Source: Nansenia antarctica
Lineage: Eukaryota > Chordata > Actinopteri > Argentiniformes > Microstomatidae
Length of the DNA stretch: 64,000 bases
NCBI GenBank assembly: GCA_963989245.1
Contig: OZ022358.1
Span: 6,827,243-6,891,242 of the forward strand
Reading direction: 5' to 3'
Part shown: positions 10,735 to 23,218 of the stretch, one piece after another
How the letters are laid out: each line of letters opens with the position of its first letter
Position numbering within the stretch: position 1 is the stretch's first letter
Program-made: the position numbers and the translations under genes
Notes under the pieces: generated by a model
What the model was told of the DNA's origin: nothing
The model's input: only the letters and a program-made list of their open reading frames with translations
Database searches by the model: none

Positions 10735-13700
10735 TTATAGTTGTCTATGTTGAAAGCAGTATTTAGATGATTGAATACTGGCCTTGTGTTGTCTTCCCAC
10801 ATAGTAGAGTATGGGTAAGGGTTCCAGAACCTGTGGAACACAGCATGGTTGGGCAGATGCTCCAGGATTGTGGTGCTTATACAGAGCGAGTACCTGGAGA
10901 ACGGAAATAAGGTAAATACGGTAAATACTAGGTACTGCAACTGTCGCCGGGCCCTCTCCTTCTGTAAGTAAGTAAGTAAAATGTATTTGTATAGCACCTT
11001 TCCCAGACCAAGGGTCACAAAGTGCTTTACATAGAGAACATAATGAAGAAGAAACATAATAATAAAACATAATAAAAGAGCGAAAGTCATAGCAGGAAAG
11101 TAACAGACAACAGGTGTACAACAATATCAACAGGACACAGAAAGACAGGCTTTTAGGTGCTATCCAAAATATATACAAGACAGTCTTTAGCTGTCTTTTA
11201 AAAGCCTCAACCGAGACCGCTGATCTAAGATCCAAGGGAAGAGCATTCCAAAGTCTGGGAGCCACGGTTTGGAATGCTCTATCACCCTTGGTCTTCAATC
11301 TGGCACGGGGGACAACCAGCAAACCCTGGTCAGAGGAGCTGAGAGACCTACTGGGGCTGTACAGACGCAGTAGCTCACAGATGTAGGCACGTGCCTGACC
11401 ATGGAGGGCTCTGTAGGTGATGACCAGAACCTTGAAATGAATTCTATATTTGATGGGGAGCCAGTGTAGGGATGCTAAGATGTGAGTGATGTGACATGAC
11501 TTTCTGGACCTAGTCAACAGCCTTGCAGCTGCATGTTGGCTTCTGTAGTCTCATCCATAGTCCATGGCTATTTGACATCCGGATGCTGAAACCCCAACTG
11601 TAGAGATGATTCTCTAACTCAGAGAAAAGAATCAATAGAGATCCTTTCATGACCCCAGAGGTGACATCAGAGGCAATACCCCCAGTTAATCTAAAACAGA
11701 TATTGATGGGATAAGGTGTATGTCTGCATTACCTGGGCGTACTTGTTCTCTGTGTTCCATATATACGTGCAGGGGCCCATGCAGTAGTTAGCATAGTAGC
11801 CAGTGGGTTCGTGGATCCACTTCCAGCCCAGGTCCTTACGGAAGTCAATGTAAAGCCTTCGCACACAGCAGCTCTCCGATTTCCTAGGTGCAAACATGTC
11901 AGTGAAGTGGTAGAAGGGGTAGTTGTTCTACTTCCTTCAACATCCATCAACCAAACAAGAACATTACATGTACTGTACTGTCCAGTAGGTTAGAGCTATA
12001 CTGTGTTATGGTGTTGTGGTCAGGTGGGATAGAGAGTCTTACTCTGAGCAAATCTCTTCAGTTGTGGTGGTTTGTCGTTTCTTCCGAGAGGTAAGCTGGC
12101 CGACAGGAAGTGACATCAGTAGAATGTGAGGCTTTGGCATTTTGGCCTGGAGTACTGCCATATCTCCTCGCTCGTCTGACATCCCTATCATATCAAAGCA
12201 TACGAATATTAGTCATATTTACCAGCCAGCTTGAAGCTTTGTTTGAGTATAATTATTTTTCCTTCGTTCGCTATCTAATGCCAGCTTGCATCACGTCTTT
12301 GCTATACTAATGGATGGAATGTATTGTGATAGTACCTGATATTGTAAAGAGAAATTTCTCCATTGATTTTCCACAATCACAAGGCAACTTGAATTGGAAC
12401 CCTTGCTCCTCTCCTTTAGAATATTAAAACAAAGCAAATACAATTACATATATAATAATAATTAGTAGCTTTTGTTAAGCTGTGGAACCCTCTCTGTTGA
12501 ACCAGTGTTTCACATGGTCTGAAATGGTAATGGCAATTCTATCCCATGCAGGCTTTTAAAACAGGTATATGAGGTACACTATCACGCAAGTGCAACCCTC
12601 AAGGAAATGTTAACTTACCGGCCTCTTGCAGCCACTCCCTCAGGGTCTGTGAGACGTCAAAAGACAGCCAGCCGGCCGATTCGTTTGAGACAAAATGGGA
12701 ACCCATATATCGTGTATTTTCTCCAATTCTTCTGTAGAGTTCCAACCTCTGCTCGCTGCCCGGGGCCATTTTAGGGTTATTGATAAAGATACGGAGCTCA
12801 GCCTGAGAGAGCAGTCGATCACTCCCCAATATCGTCCGCATCTCAGATATGTTGAATAGCATCCGGTGCATTTTGTTTTTCTTATCTGGGAAAGAAGGAG
12901 AGTCAGTCCCCAAGTTACACTTATATTTAGTGAAAGCATGAATGAAGCATTAGACTTTAACAGAAGGGACACACTGAATGGTAAAAAAAGCCAACAAAAT
13001 TAAACTGTTAAAGAAACTCTCTGGGAAAACTGGTGAGAGGGAAACAGAGGCAATTTCAGGTTTGGCTCCATCTCAAATACTATCCGGCTGAGCCAAAATT
13101 ACCCCTGCGACTGTATAACAATAATTACACATTGACAGGGCCGCAGGAAGTGAGGCTACCATGGGATGCAGAATCGTACCATGTCGCATCACCACAAAGT
13201 ATTACACTAAACCCACGGCATCAAAAAGGAGCTAATCAGAGGGCTCAATCTTTTTAGGGCAAACCTGACATGCACAGAGTTACTGCGTCGACAATTTTTC
13301 CACTGCAACAGATATAGGCTATATTGTGCTTTTTAAGAGAAAGAGGAAGGATCCGGCAAAGGGAAGGAAACATCTGGTGAGGAGAGGTAAAAGGTTGAGT
13401 CGGTGGTTTTACACACAGAAGACAGTGATTGCAGTGTCAGTTTAGTAAACCGCTGGGAAGAAACGCCCATGTTCAGTCAACAACCTTATCTAAAGTACAT
13501 AATTATACAAACTTACAACCCAGAAAACGGAAATCGGAAACGACAGAACCACTTCAAATGCATGATATCCTCATTATGAGACTTGGATTGGAATGGCCTC
13601 AAGGTCCTGCGTTTAATAGTGATTACACAGTTTCATCCGCGCTGCAGAGTATACACATTGTCCCTGGCTTCATCCTAAATACTGGGTGAATGAATCACTC

Positions 13701-14649
13701 CCTATATTCCGCTGTAGACTGAAGACCCATCTCTTCAGGCTACACCTTAACTGCCCCTCCTGAGACCTCTCCGTTCCCTCTACAGTTTCTCTACTGTAAA
13801 TGATTCAAATCAATACAATTAAAATGTGTTCATTCTTAATTCTTCCTTCTTCCAGTATTATGACTGTCAATGGCTCCTGGCCCGAGCATAGATTATGATG
13901 ATTCACTTACTTCTAAGTCACTTTGGATAAAGGCGTCTGATAAATGCCCAAAATGTCAAATGTTAATGGTACATGGATGCTAAAGGCCACTATATGTGCA
14001 AGACCTGAGTCATGTATCTACAGCACATGCTGAAGCCTTCCTTCCTGCCAGCTGTGCTGATAACCACTCAAGCAAGCACACACTAATCAAGTTAAGAAAC
14101 CTCCCTAACCCCATCTATTTATCTTATCCTCCACATTCAGTGTGACAATGTGGTCTAATTATTATTTGACTCATGATGTGAACATCCCCCTACACATAGC
14201 CTTGACTTTAGAGATATGGCAAGAGAAGTATATCAGGAACAAAAACTCTTCTGTGAGCAGGATGTTCGTGCTGTGCATGTAGACAGGCAGCATGCAGAGA
14301 TGTACTCACTCTGTTTCATGTTGAACTTGTGCACCTCCTTTGCAAAGTAGGCCTCCTCCTCTGCATCCTGAGTGGGCGGCGTGAATGAGTGCACCTGTTC
14401 TTCACTCAGCTCCACTGTGCTGTTGTAGACGGACAGAAGGGAAGGTGGGATCACCTCGGTCTCTCCCTCCTCATCGGTCTCTGGCTCCTTGGGCAGTCGC
14501 AGCTTGCTCAGTATCTGTCCACGGATGGCCTCGATGCGTTTCCTTTTCACCAGCTCCAAGTCCAAGGATTTACAGGTGGACATGGCACCACTCCAGCATA
14601 CATAATCCAGTACCCATAAGGAAGCTAGCATCAAAAACTCAGCCCTCAT
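10735..14649 (-). CDS. tgfb1: TGF-beta-1-like secreted cytokine, C-terminus atypical
   Basis: Coding exons on minus: 14310-14649, 12619-12885, 12336-12413, 12043-12175, 11733-11883, 10735-10893. All phases join, giving 375 codons plus stop. The ATG at 14649 is followed by a hydrophobic signal segment. The prodomain has STCKSLDLELVKRKRIEAIR (latency straitjacket, Cys for LTBP/GARP), the paired CDC of LAP dimerisation, an integrin-type RGD (DERGDMAVL) and the furin site RKKR. The mature part has SESCCVRRLYIDFRKDLGWK, YCMGPC and PCCVP. The family ends in CxCS; here the homology stops after YYVGRQHK and the last 15 residues hold a single Cys. Human exons 2 and 3 appear fused in the second exon. 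A tgfb1 paralogue (a or b) is likely; whether the product is active is doubtful. Confidence 0.85.
10968..11535 (-). mobile_element. LINE 3' fragment in tgfb1 last intron
   Basis: Minus-strand frame with LASLHWLPIKYRI, YRALHGQA, SRSLSSSDQG and LWNALPLDLR blocks of a Rex/L2-type reverse transcriptase C-terminus. It ends in a TTACTTACTTAC tail near 10975. It lies in the intron just upstream of the last coding exon. Confidence 0.8.
13700..13968 (+). mobile_element. L2-type LINE 3' tail in tgfb1 intron 1
   Basis: From CTGAAGACCCATCTCTTCAG to CTTTGGATAAAGGCGTCTGA it matches the 3' end of the LINE at 340-1716. Confidence 0.75.
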
Positions 14650-16435
14650 GGCGCAATTTAAAGCGAAAAGATATCTACACCAAAGTATCACGTGGCGCCA
14701 GACGGAAATTATTTCCACTAGGCCTACTGCCTCACAAGCCTTTCCCGAGCTGCTTTCAATGCACTCCCCTTACTGCTGCAGTACACAAACTCCTCTGAAA
14801 CCCAGTAGGCTCTCTCTAATTGAGTTGGTCTAAGACTGGCGCATGCTCTGGGAGCCGAGGCCAGACCACGGAGAGAAGCACCACACAGAGATCACCACCA
14901 GAAGAGCTCAACCTAGACAGAGTCACTGTCTGGTGCCCTGCCTGTCTTAGTCACACTGTGCTCCCCAGAAGTAACTTCAGGGTTGAAACGCACCCCCATG
15001 TAGAGTATCAAACACTCAAAAACATGAATGAATGAGCTCCACAACACATCAATACATTACTTCCTGGGATTTAAATATACACACAAGTCAATGTAGCGAA
15101 CAAGCAGTAATAATAGGTTTAAAATCTTCTCGTTTTACCTTTAAATTAGACCAAATACACAATGCCTAATAGTCAACTCCCATTACCCAATTGTGAGTAC
15201 AATAAAAAAATAAAAATAAAAAATACAACCAAAAATTAACTTAAATGTGTCAATTACTTATCCATGAACAAGTCTCCCGAGCAGATGGTGCCTCATTCAC
15301 TAGTGTCCTAGGGCTACACTCATTCACGAGTGTCCTACACTTGACAGAGCACCCTCAAGACAGAAAGCTCCACAGAAAATGGAAGACCAGAAACATCCTG
15401 ACAACAACAACAAACTCACCAACACCCACATAGCCTACAGCTCAGGTCCGCCTCCTCCTTTCTCTAGTGTGTGTTTGCTTTAACCAGATCCAGTGCAGAA
15501 GTTACTGACAAAAAGAAATAAAATTAAGACATATTGTACATTCAAAATGTTGTTTTTTAGTTCTAATAGTTCATCCTCAACCACTAGTTTAATCTTGCAA
15601 GTGTAACTTCACTAAAAACAGTCACAAGCTACAGGAAGTGAGCATAAAAACAGCATTGTGAAACATGTACAGTTTCAGAGCACACGGCTGCTTGTTCAGT
15701 TAGCTTTGCTGGAAGGCAAGACACATGGCAACACTTTATTAACATGTTAGCTTGTTCAACTCATTCAATCCACCAAGAAATGTCTATATATTTAGTCTCA
15801 GTCCTGTATTAATCATCTACAGTCAATTATCTGTCCATCTGGAAAAGAAAGTAGGCTATTGCTGCTTCATTTCTATCAGATAAAACAAATCTTTTGACAC
15901 AGAATGACTGAATGAATTCTGTGTGTTAGTGAAGGTAGAGATGGCACTTGTAAACATCATGGGAGATATTATTTGTACCCAAAAAGGATGTGAATAAAGT
16001 TAAAGATCACAGGCACGGAGCTTTGGATAAATGGTATTGATTTATTTACATAATTCTGCTATCAAAACACACGATGGTAATAGAAAAGTATAAAACAGCT
16101 ATCAAGTATAAAATCAGTTTTGCATTGTTAAAATACGATCAGTTGCAATATTTTCTGAGAATTGACAATCGTGAAGGCTGATGGTGTTGAAAGGCTCACT
16201 TTGCCCCCTTGTGGATAAAGAAATAAAAGACATGCATTTGCATGTTGGGGTCTTCTCAGCAAGTATGCCACATCAACACTTATAGCAAGGCAAGGCAAAT
16301 ATCCCATATGACCTGCACAGTTTTATTTTGCGTACCTTGTTTCAGGTATGGTCAACCTCCACCCACCACTCCAGTCTTCCATTCAGGCCTACCTCAAGCC
16401 ACGAACCCTGTTTCTCTGTCCCGTACTGCAGCTTT
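14650..16435. other. tgfb1 upstream region, no gene seen
   Basis: Presumed 5' UTR and promoter of tgfb1 and 3' flank of b9d2. The short open frames have no recognisable domains or splice continuity. No clear promoter motif identified. Confidence 0.5.
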
Positions 16436-17458
16436 TCAGGTCTCTACACCATATCTGTCAAAATGACGCATGATAATGCCTAGCTCTAGCTCTACAGAAC
16501 CCATAGCCTTAGTGTGTAGCCTATATCTGTCTGCCCCACTGTAAATGAGGTCTGGGGAGCGCAGTTGGGGACCTCCACCAACAAAGGTTTGAGCCAGTTG
16601 CTCCTGCCAAGATCCCAGTGGTCTCCAGGTCACACAGCGTACATGGTGATGCCCTGGGCTGGAAGGTACATGGCAGTAGCCGTAACCATACAGCTCACAG
16701 CGCCCAAAGGAATCCTGGTGCCAAACCTGCAGATGAATCTTGGGCCAGCCTATAGGTGAAGACGTTTAACTATGTAAGCGAAGTGAAAATCTGACAAGAA
16801 CAAATCACACAAACACTATAGTAGCCCTATTCTGAAACATAATTTAAGAGTAGTTAAGAAGAGATTGTAAGGGTGCTAAGTAAGTTAATCTTTTCTAGAC
16901 CATCAGGAAAGAAGATTGACGTTTTACAGGTAGAGGGTAAGAGCAAAGACATTGGAGAAACGACAACAGCTGCTGGGGTGTTGTGTTTTATAAATGCATG
17001 AATGAAATGGAACAAAGTTACGATCACACTTGGATCTGACCTTGTAAGGTCATAGTGTGGGGGTAAAGGGTGGCTTATGAGCATTGTATCAATTTGCTCT
17101 TCCCTATACAAACACTTTCTTTTTTTAACTGTTATCTAGTTACCTTGAAGTCCTTTGGTTGTGTAGTGCAGATCAATGGGATGACTCCAGTAGGCCATAT
17201 CCCCTATCTGAGGCAAATCCACCTGGGTCTGCCCCTCTTTGAGGCCAGACAGAAGTCTCCATGCACCACCTTGCAGAACGACAGAGATGATATTTACCAT
17301 TAAGACACAGAGACAGTCACACAATGGACGACATTTCGCAAGATGATCTCGAATAGAAGATAAAACACACCTGTATGGATTCCCCATTTGCAGAAAAGGC
17401 TGCTCTGAGGGAAGCCACTAGCCCCGACGATCTGACCGATAATGTGCAGCTCTGCCAT
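16436..17458 (-). CDS. b9d2: B9 domain-containing protein 2 (ciliary transition zone)
   Basis: Coding exons on minus: 17371-17458, 17144-17269, 16436-16749. They give 175 codons plus TGA, the same length as human B9D2, with consistent phases and GT-AG introns. B9D2 works with B9D1 and MKS1 in the tectonic/MKS complex at the ciliary transition zone, gating membrane protein entry. The protein starts MAELHIIGQIVGASGF; further recognisable blocks are CKWGIHTG, GQTQVDLPQIGDMAYWSHP, the W/H-rich core near GRCELYGYGYCHVPS, TWRPLGSW, FVGGGPQL, SGADRYRLHT and the end HFDRYGVET. In human it also lies next to TGFB1. Intact. Confidence 0.95.
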
Positions 17459-19131
17459 GATCTGTGCAGCTACGTTGCCTACAGGATGAAAACATGTCAC
17501 TGAAAAACACCGTTTGATTTTACGTCTATCTGACCACCATACAATTACGTTCACTGCTGTTCTCTGTGCATTTCACTCAAATGACAAGTTGGCTACGTAT
17601 CAAACGAGGCTAATAGCCCGTGTGAGTTTGTGGTGATATTAATAATTGACAGTAGTATCTAGGTACCGTAGTGTAGGCAAAGTGTTGACTGTGGTACAAG
17701 GCTTTGAGCTGCCAACCTCTCACTCGATCGGCTTAAACGGCTAGCTAACAGTAAGCTAGCTAGCTAGTTAGCTTATAATCATTTGTTAAGATAACCCGCC
17801 TATAAGATTGGAAATCTTTTCTAATTAGTTTCGCAATTAATCGCAATTAACTCGTGTTTTTATAGCTGTTTCTATAAACCATGGTCCATGAAACAAGAAT
17901 AATATCAAACACATACCACAACTGTTGACTCAGCTAGCTGTCAACACAGAGGCCACCATGATCCTCATTTCCTAGGCAACCTAACAGGAAACTACGGAGT
18001 CACCTTGGGATTCAAAGAGATGGGTAAAAGACGAAACGCGAATTCAATATCGTAAGTGGATATTTATGGTTAGATCGACCAGCACTATTTATCCCCACAG
18101 AATGGAGACTTGACGATAGTATTTAAACTTACTATTAATCGGTAGCCTAGAATTAATCAAAATAAGCCAAGCTAAGCTTTGATGCATGTTCTATTTGCAC
18201 AATCAATGCAGTGAAATATTTATCTTTTGTGTAAAATATGTACTATTTACTATTCAGTGAGCAAACATAGCACGCAAACACTATTTCTCACTATTTTATT
18301 TTAGTTTTTAGCAACATTAATCCCTTTTCCGTCTCTTTGAGTCTTGAGATTAGAACATTGAACATGTAACTGAAAAACACAGTTTGAGATGTCTATCTGG
18401 CCATAAAATAACGTAACAAAAGACTGTCACCCCCAAAACCAACCCCACGCACACTACAATGTACATATTACATAACTACTTGCACACTACTGGATTACTT
18501 GTACACTTGACTACTTAACTACTGTACTGTATTATATTGCATTTCATCTCATTGTACTTTGCACAGAATTTTGCAAAACATTTAGTAATAAAAGTGATTT
18601 CGAATCTGATTGAAATGCAGCCAAAACTGCAGATAAACAAAATCATCACACAGAGCATATTAGTCTCTACATTATCAGCTTAAAACGAGAGCGTAATGCT
18701 CTGATTGAAAAGAACAAAACAGACATGAAAACAGATATGAGCAAATAGCAGGACCATAAGATACTAACAAAAAATGGTAAAGAAGCAGGGCAAATCACTT
18801 AAAAACAATTGATTCAAATCAAATCAAACAGTTAGAGACATATTTGCTCTGATTACATTACATTATAATATAATATAGACTGTATAGAGAAAACACACAC
18901 ACTCTCTCTTCATTATTCTGAAAAGGAATAACGGGTAGATTTAAACAAACAAGGAGTCACTGCCACATCCATGAAACAGCAAATTAAAAATGAAGATGAA
19001 AATTACAAACAAAAACATAAAGTTCAAAGACACTGGTTTTGCATTGCCACTCAATTTAGGGATTGACTTTGAGGGTTGAACGTCTTGATCGCACAGCAGT
19101 AGTAGATAGATGCCACATTTTAAAAATCCCC
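17459..19131. other. b9d2 upstream region, no gene seen
   Basis: Contains the presumed b9d2 5' UTR and promoter and the 3' flank of the PH gene. A GCTAGCTAGCTAGTTAGC run lies near 17752-17772. A possible LINE-like tail (TGTACTTTGCACAGAATTTT) lies near 18550. No coding evidence. Confidence 0.5.
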
Positions 19132-19853
19132 TTAGAATGCAAATCCGCCACAGTCAAAGGCGTCAAAGTCTGAGTCTCCCCCTTCAAAGTCAAAGCTGTG
19201 GAAGTGAGGTGAGTCGACCCCCTGGCTGCAGGAGTGGTACGCCCCGCCTGACTCCATGTCAGAGAAGACTGTGGAGGGTGGCAGGTCAGGAGGTCGGGCC
19301 TCCAGATTAGAGGGTGTACTCGCGCCTAGATAACCCATGGCAGAGGAAGCAGCTGCCCCTCCCATCAGCAAATACACAGCTCTCACAGCTCGGGCGTTAT
19401 TGCTGGTGCCGTGGCGCAGACAGCCCCCTGGGCCTGAACGGGCCATCTCTTTGCTCCTCTTTGAGCGTGGAGATTTTTTCCCTGTGGTGAAAAAAGGTAG
19501 ATCATAAACCAAGAGACAGTATGAGGGAGGTTTAATAAAGTGCAACGATAGAGGTTTTCATCCATAATGATGATTGGTTATGTAGTATCAGTCAGTACAG
19601 TACCTATTTCTTTTTGTCGAGTGTCCCCCCCCGTGGTTGGCCCAGGAGAGGTTGGCTCCATGTCACTCACAGGTGGAATTGGATCTTTGTCAGCAGACAT
19701 GTAGTCTGGGACAGGGTCTCTGTCAGTAATGCACGGGGTCTGAGCCTGATGGCGTCTGCAGGAGTGCAGGTTCGACGTGAGACTCTGCAGAGGAGAGTTT
19801 TAGTGTTTGGTTATGAGCCCTGCGATGGTAGAGCATCATACTGTGCTGTAGCC

Positions 19854-19891
<38 letters not shown>

Positions 19892-22054
19892 CATCATCAT
19901 CATCATCATCTGCAATCATTCACTGACAATAACCCTGTAATTGTTTAAATAAGGATAAGGATAGGCGTTATCAATGTCAGTGGACACCATCAGTCTCACC
20001 TCTTTCACTTTCCTCAGCATGTTCAGCCATTGACTAAAAGGAAAAACATACATCATGATTATTTCAATCTCATCATCATTGCTCAACGGTGCATCCCCAC
20101 TACACAGTGAGATCAGTGGAAGTGAAGCTCTGACACCACAGTGTGTTGCCAACTTTACTACCTACTTCCCACCCCACCCCACCCCACCCCAGCTCTGCCA
20201 ACTGACCTGCAGTCATCAGGGCTATCAGACAGCAGCAGCATGAACTTGTCCTGGGGCAGGATCAATGCAAAGCAGCAGTCCCTGCGTCCTCCAGAGGGCA
20301 ACTTAGGCAGATCTAGGATCTCCCTGCCTTCCACGATGGCCTCACAGCCCCCTTGCAGCATCACCATGTGGTCAGGAGGGGACATGACATTCGGACACAC
20401 CATCAAATGACCATCAGCGGTCAGGATGAGGAACCTCTCCTTCCATTGTTTGAACATGAAGCCACCTGGATGTGAGTACAGGTAGACAGAGCAGGGGAAG
20501 GAAGAGGAAGAGAGAGTGAGGGTTGGTCAGGGAGCGGAACACACAAGAGGAGGCAAAGGCTTGTTATAGATTGCTCACGCTCAAAACAAAACACTTTTTT
20601 TTTAATTGAATCTTTATTTAATCAGGAGGTCCCTTGAGATTAAAATATCTTGTTCAAGGGAGACCTGATCAAGAAAGCACACCAGTACAAGTTACAAAAT
20701 TGTTGAATAAAACATAATATATAGCAGACAAGAGATAACAGATACATATTATAAAGACCATCTTAGGGGTAGCAATTGCACATTTCTGTCACATTTGAAT
20801 TTCTACCCCCACCAGCCTCCACCGACTTAACATTACCTTAATGCATGCGGACAGGATTAACTTTAGCATTGTCACAATGACCATCATGATGTTACTGGGA
20901 GCTGTGTGCCAGTGGATTAAAACAAGTACACTCTCTGTCAATCTCTCATCCCCTCCGATTAGAACAAGTCAGATGGTTAGAGGATCAAGAGACCTAGGTC
21001 AGGGGGCTGGACCAACAAGATAATTCTGTCTAGTAGGCACACTGAACTGTAACAAACAAAGCCACGCATCTGAATCCACTCACCACATCTGTGAACCTAC
21101 AGCCTCTTACATAAACAACCAAGACAATCCAGGGCTAGAGACAGTCTGTAGTCTGGACTGTCTGTCTATGTGAACAGATGTTTAGCCCAGTACTCTATTG
21201 CAATCTATACTGCAGTTAAGTGATACAAATTAGTCTGAGTAGTCTCTGACTGCTGGGATTTAGCTAATCTTTTTTTTCTAATCTATTGATACTCTGGGCT
21301 GAGCCACACCTTCAAATCATTAGTTTTTCTCAACTCAACACATGACACTACCTACCTCCACTTGTTATATAATTCACATTGTATACATCCCACGATGCTG
21401 CCGCCTCAACTGTATGTGGGTCTGGTTGAGCACTGAGCACTGAACACAGATTGTTGGACTTATTATTATTAATAATTAATTATTTTATTATTATTACTTA
21501 GTATTCTTTCATATTCATGTATTACAAACATGTATTTGATGACATCATTGGTTATTTATTGTTTAACAGATATTATTGACAAAATACTAGTGTTCCTTAT
21601 TTATTTTACATAAATGAATATCCAGATCTTTTTTCCCCCATTATGCAAAATAAGATGACACTTTAAGTCAGCCATTATTTAATTTAAAAAAACATTGGCT
21701 TCAATCATGCCCGAAACCTCACAACTGAAGATATGAAACAGTTTACTGAAATGGTCACGGTGGGGTTAAAAGTGTCATTTGACTATAGTCATGTGTATAA
21801 TTTTGCTAATTAAAATGTATGATTAATGAATAAGTTAACTGTATGTTCAAAATGCCCTGTTCCAAAGCAGCACTTGACATTTTGAAGCAGTATATCATCC
21901 AAGGTAAAAGAACCATGACAATAATAAGAATAACTGAAGCTGTTTTCAACTGCAAACATGACCTGAACTAAACCTTTTATAAGTAAAGTTTAAAAAAAGA
22001 TACCATCTCACCATACTTCCTGAGACATCCACGGTGTATCCCTGAAATGCTCAT
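19132..22054 (-). CDS. PH-domain protein, identity not recognised
   Basis: Exons on minus: 22012-22054 (ATG), 20207-20465, 20000-20033, 19604-19784, 19132-19481. Phases join perfectly to 288 codons plus stop. Residues about 8-113 form a pleckstrin homology domain: GCLRKYGGFMFKQWKERFLI at its start, a central segment with ILPQDKFMLLL, and the C-terminal helix SQWLNMLRKVKE with the conserved Trp. After a low-complexity linker with acidic/proline stretches comes a basic patch (GKKSPRSKRSK), a hydrophobic Gly/Ala-rich segment (AVYLLMGGAAASSAMGYLG) and an acidic Phe-rich tail ending DAFDCGGFAF. The hydrophobic C-terminal segment recalls evectin (PLEKHB)-type proteins, but the match is weak. The first exon is chosen because its phase and reading frame complete the PH strand; an alternative upstream start is possible. 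Confidence 0.7.
19855..19912. repeat. (ATC)n microsatellite in PH gene intron
   Basis: Near-pure CAT/ATC repeat between exons at 19784 and 20000. Confidence 0.9.
20590..20760 (-). mobile_element. LINE 3' tail
   Basis: TCTTTATTTAATCAGGAGGT...CAAGGGAGACCTGATCAAG is a familiar fish LINE 3' end, inverted. It lies in intron 1 of the PH gene. Confidence 0.5.
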
Positions 22055-22232
22055 ATTAATGTTCAGTCTCCATCAGAGAGAGACAGAGAGAGAGACAGTA
22101 GAGCAGTAATAGTGTAGTGATGCAGAGTGAGGGAGCTGATGCAGACTGAGTGTGTATGTGTTTATGGGTGGTATGTTCTAGAACCCAGGCGTAATCCCCA
22201 TCCAGCTGGGGGGGCGTTCCACTCGGCCACAG

Positions 22233-22570
22233 AGAGATTGAGTTAGCTGTCCTCGGGAGAACTGAGCACACGCACAAATACACTGCTAACCAGAGCAGAA
22301 AGTATGATTGTAGTATGAATATTGAATGTAAAATCCCTAACATATTGTGTTATGTTTAAAATGACCTTACACTGACCATGTGTGTAATATTTCTCACTTC
22401 AAGAGATTGAGTTAGCTGTCCTCAGGAGAACTGAGCACACGCACAAATAAACTGCTAACCAGAGCAGAAAGTATGATTGTAGTATGAATATTGAATGTAA
22501 AATCCCTAACATATTGTGTTATGTTTAAAATGACCTTACACTGACCATGTGTGTAATATTTCTCACTTCA
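22233..22570. repeat. 169-bp tandem duplication
   Basis: Two nearly identical consecutive copies start AGAGATTGAGTTAGCTGTCC at 22233 and 22402, differing at about two positions. It lies between the divergent PH gene and axl. Confidence 0.9.
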
Positions 22571-23015
22571 CTCACAGCAGACCTGTGGAAGCCTATTGCC
22601 TACAAACATGTAAACGCTTATCTTACTACATCTTATAATAATATTTCCTGTGTCCATTGCACAATTACTGAAACAACTATCTCTCTTCTGTTGAATCATG
22701 TTTACAGTAGTGTAGTAATGTGAAGATGTAAACATCTCCACCTCAATCCCTGACTGCTTTTTTTATTCTGACCCCAGACTATGGCTGCAGGCAGGGATTG
22801 CTGCTTGCTTACAGATGGTTTGAGGGAATGGGAATTGCCAAACGGATCCCATGTTAATCTTCAATAACCTACAGTATGTGGGTTATAATCCCCCATACAT
22901 CCTTTCCATACCACTGGTGATTAATGAATCTACATGGGGGCAAGAAGAACAATAATTTACATTTCTACAGTATACTAATTTTGAAAACCAAAGGATCCTC
23001 AACATTGCTTAGAGT

Positions 23016-23218
23016 CCAGTGTTTCTCAAACCTCTCCTCGGGGACCACCAGCCGTTCCACATATTTGATCTGTTCCACCACCAGCACACCTGATTCAACT
23101 AATCAAGTGCAAAGCAATTATGATGTACTTGATTAGTTGAATCAGGTGTGCTGGTGGAGGAACAGATCATTATGTGGAACGGCTGATGGTCCCAGAGGAG
23201 AGGTTTGAGAAACACTGG
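23016..23218. mobile_element. Fold-back hAT-like MITE upstream of axl
   Basis: Inverted arms CCAGTGTTTCTCAAACCTCT and its complement at the right end, with a near-complete palindrome between. CAGTGTTTCTCAA termini are hAT-like. The flanks share GCTTAGA.C, consistent with an imperfect 8-bp target duplication. Confidence 0.7.
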
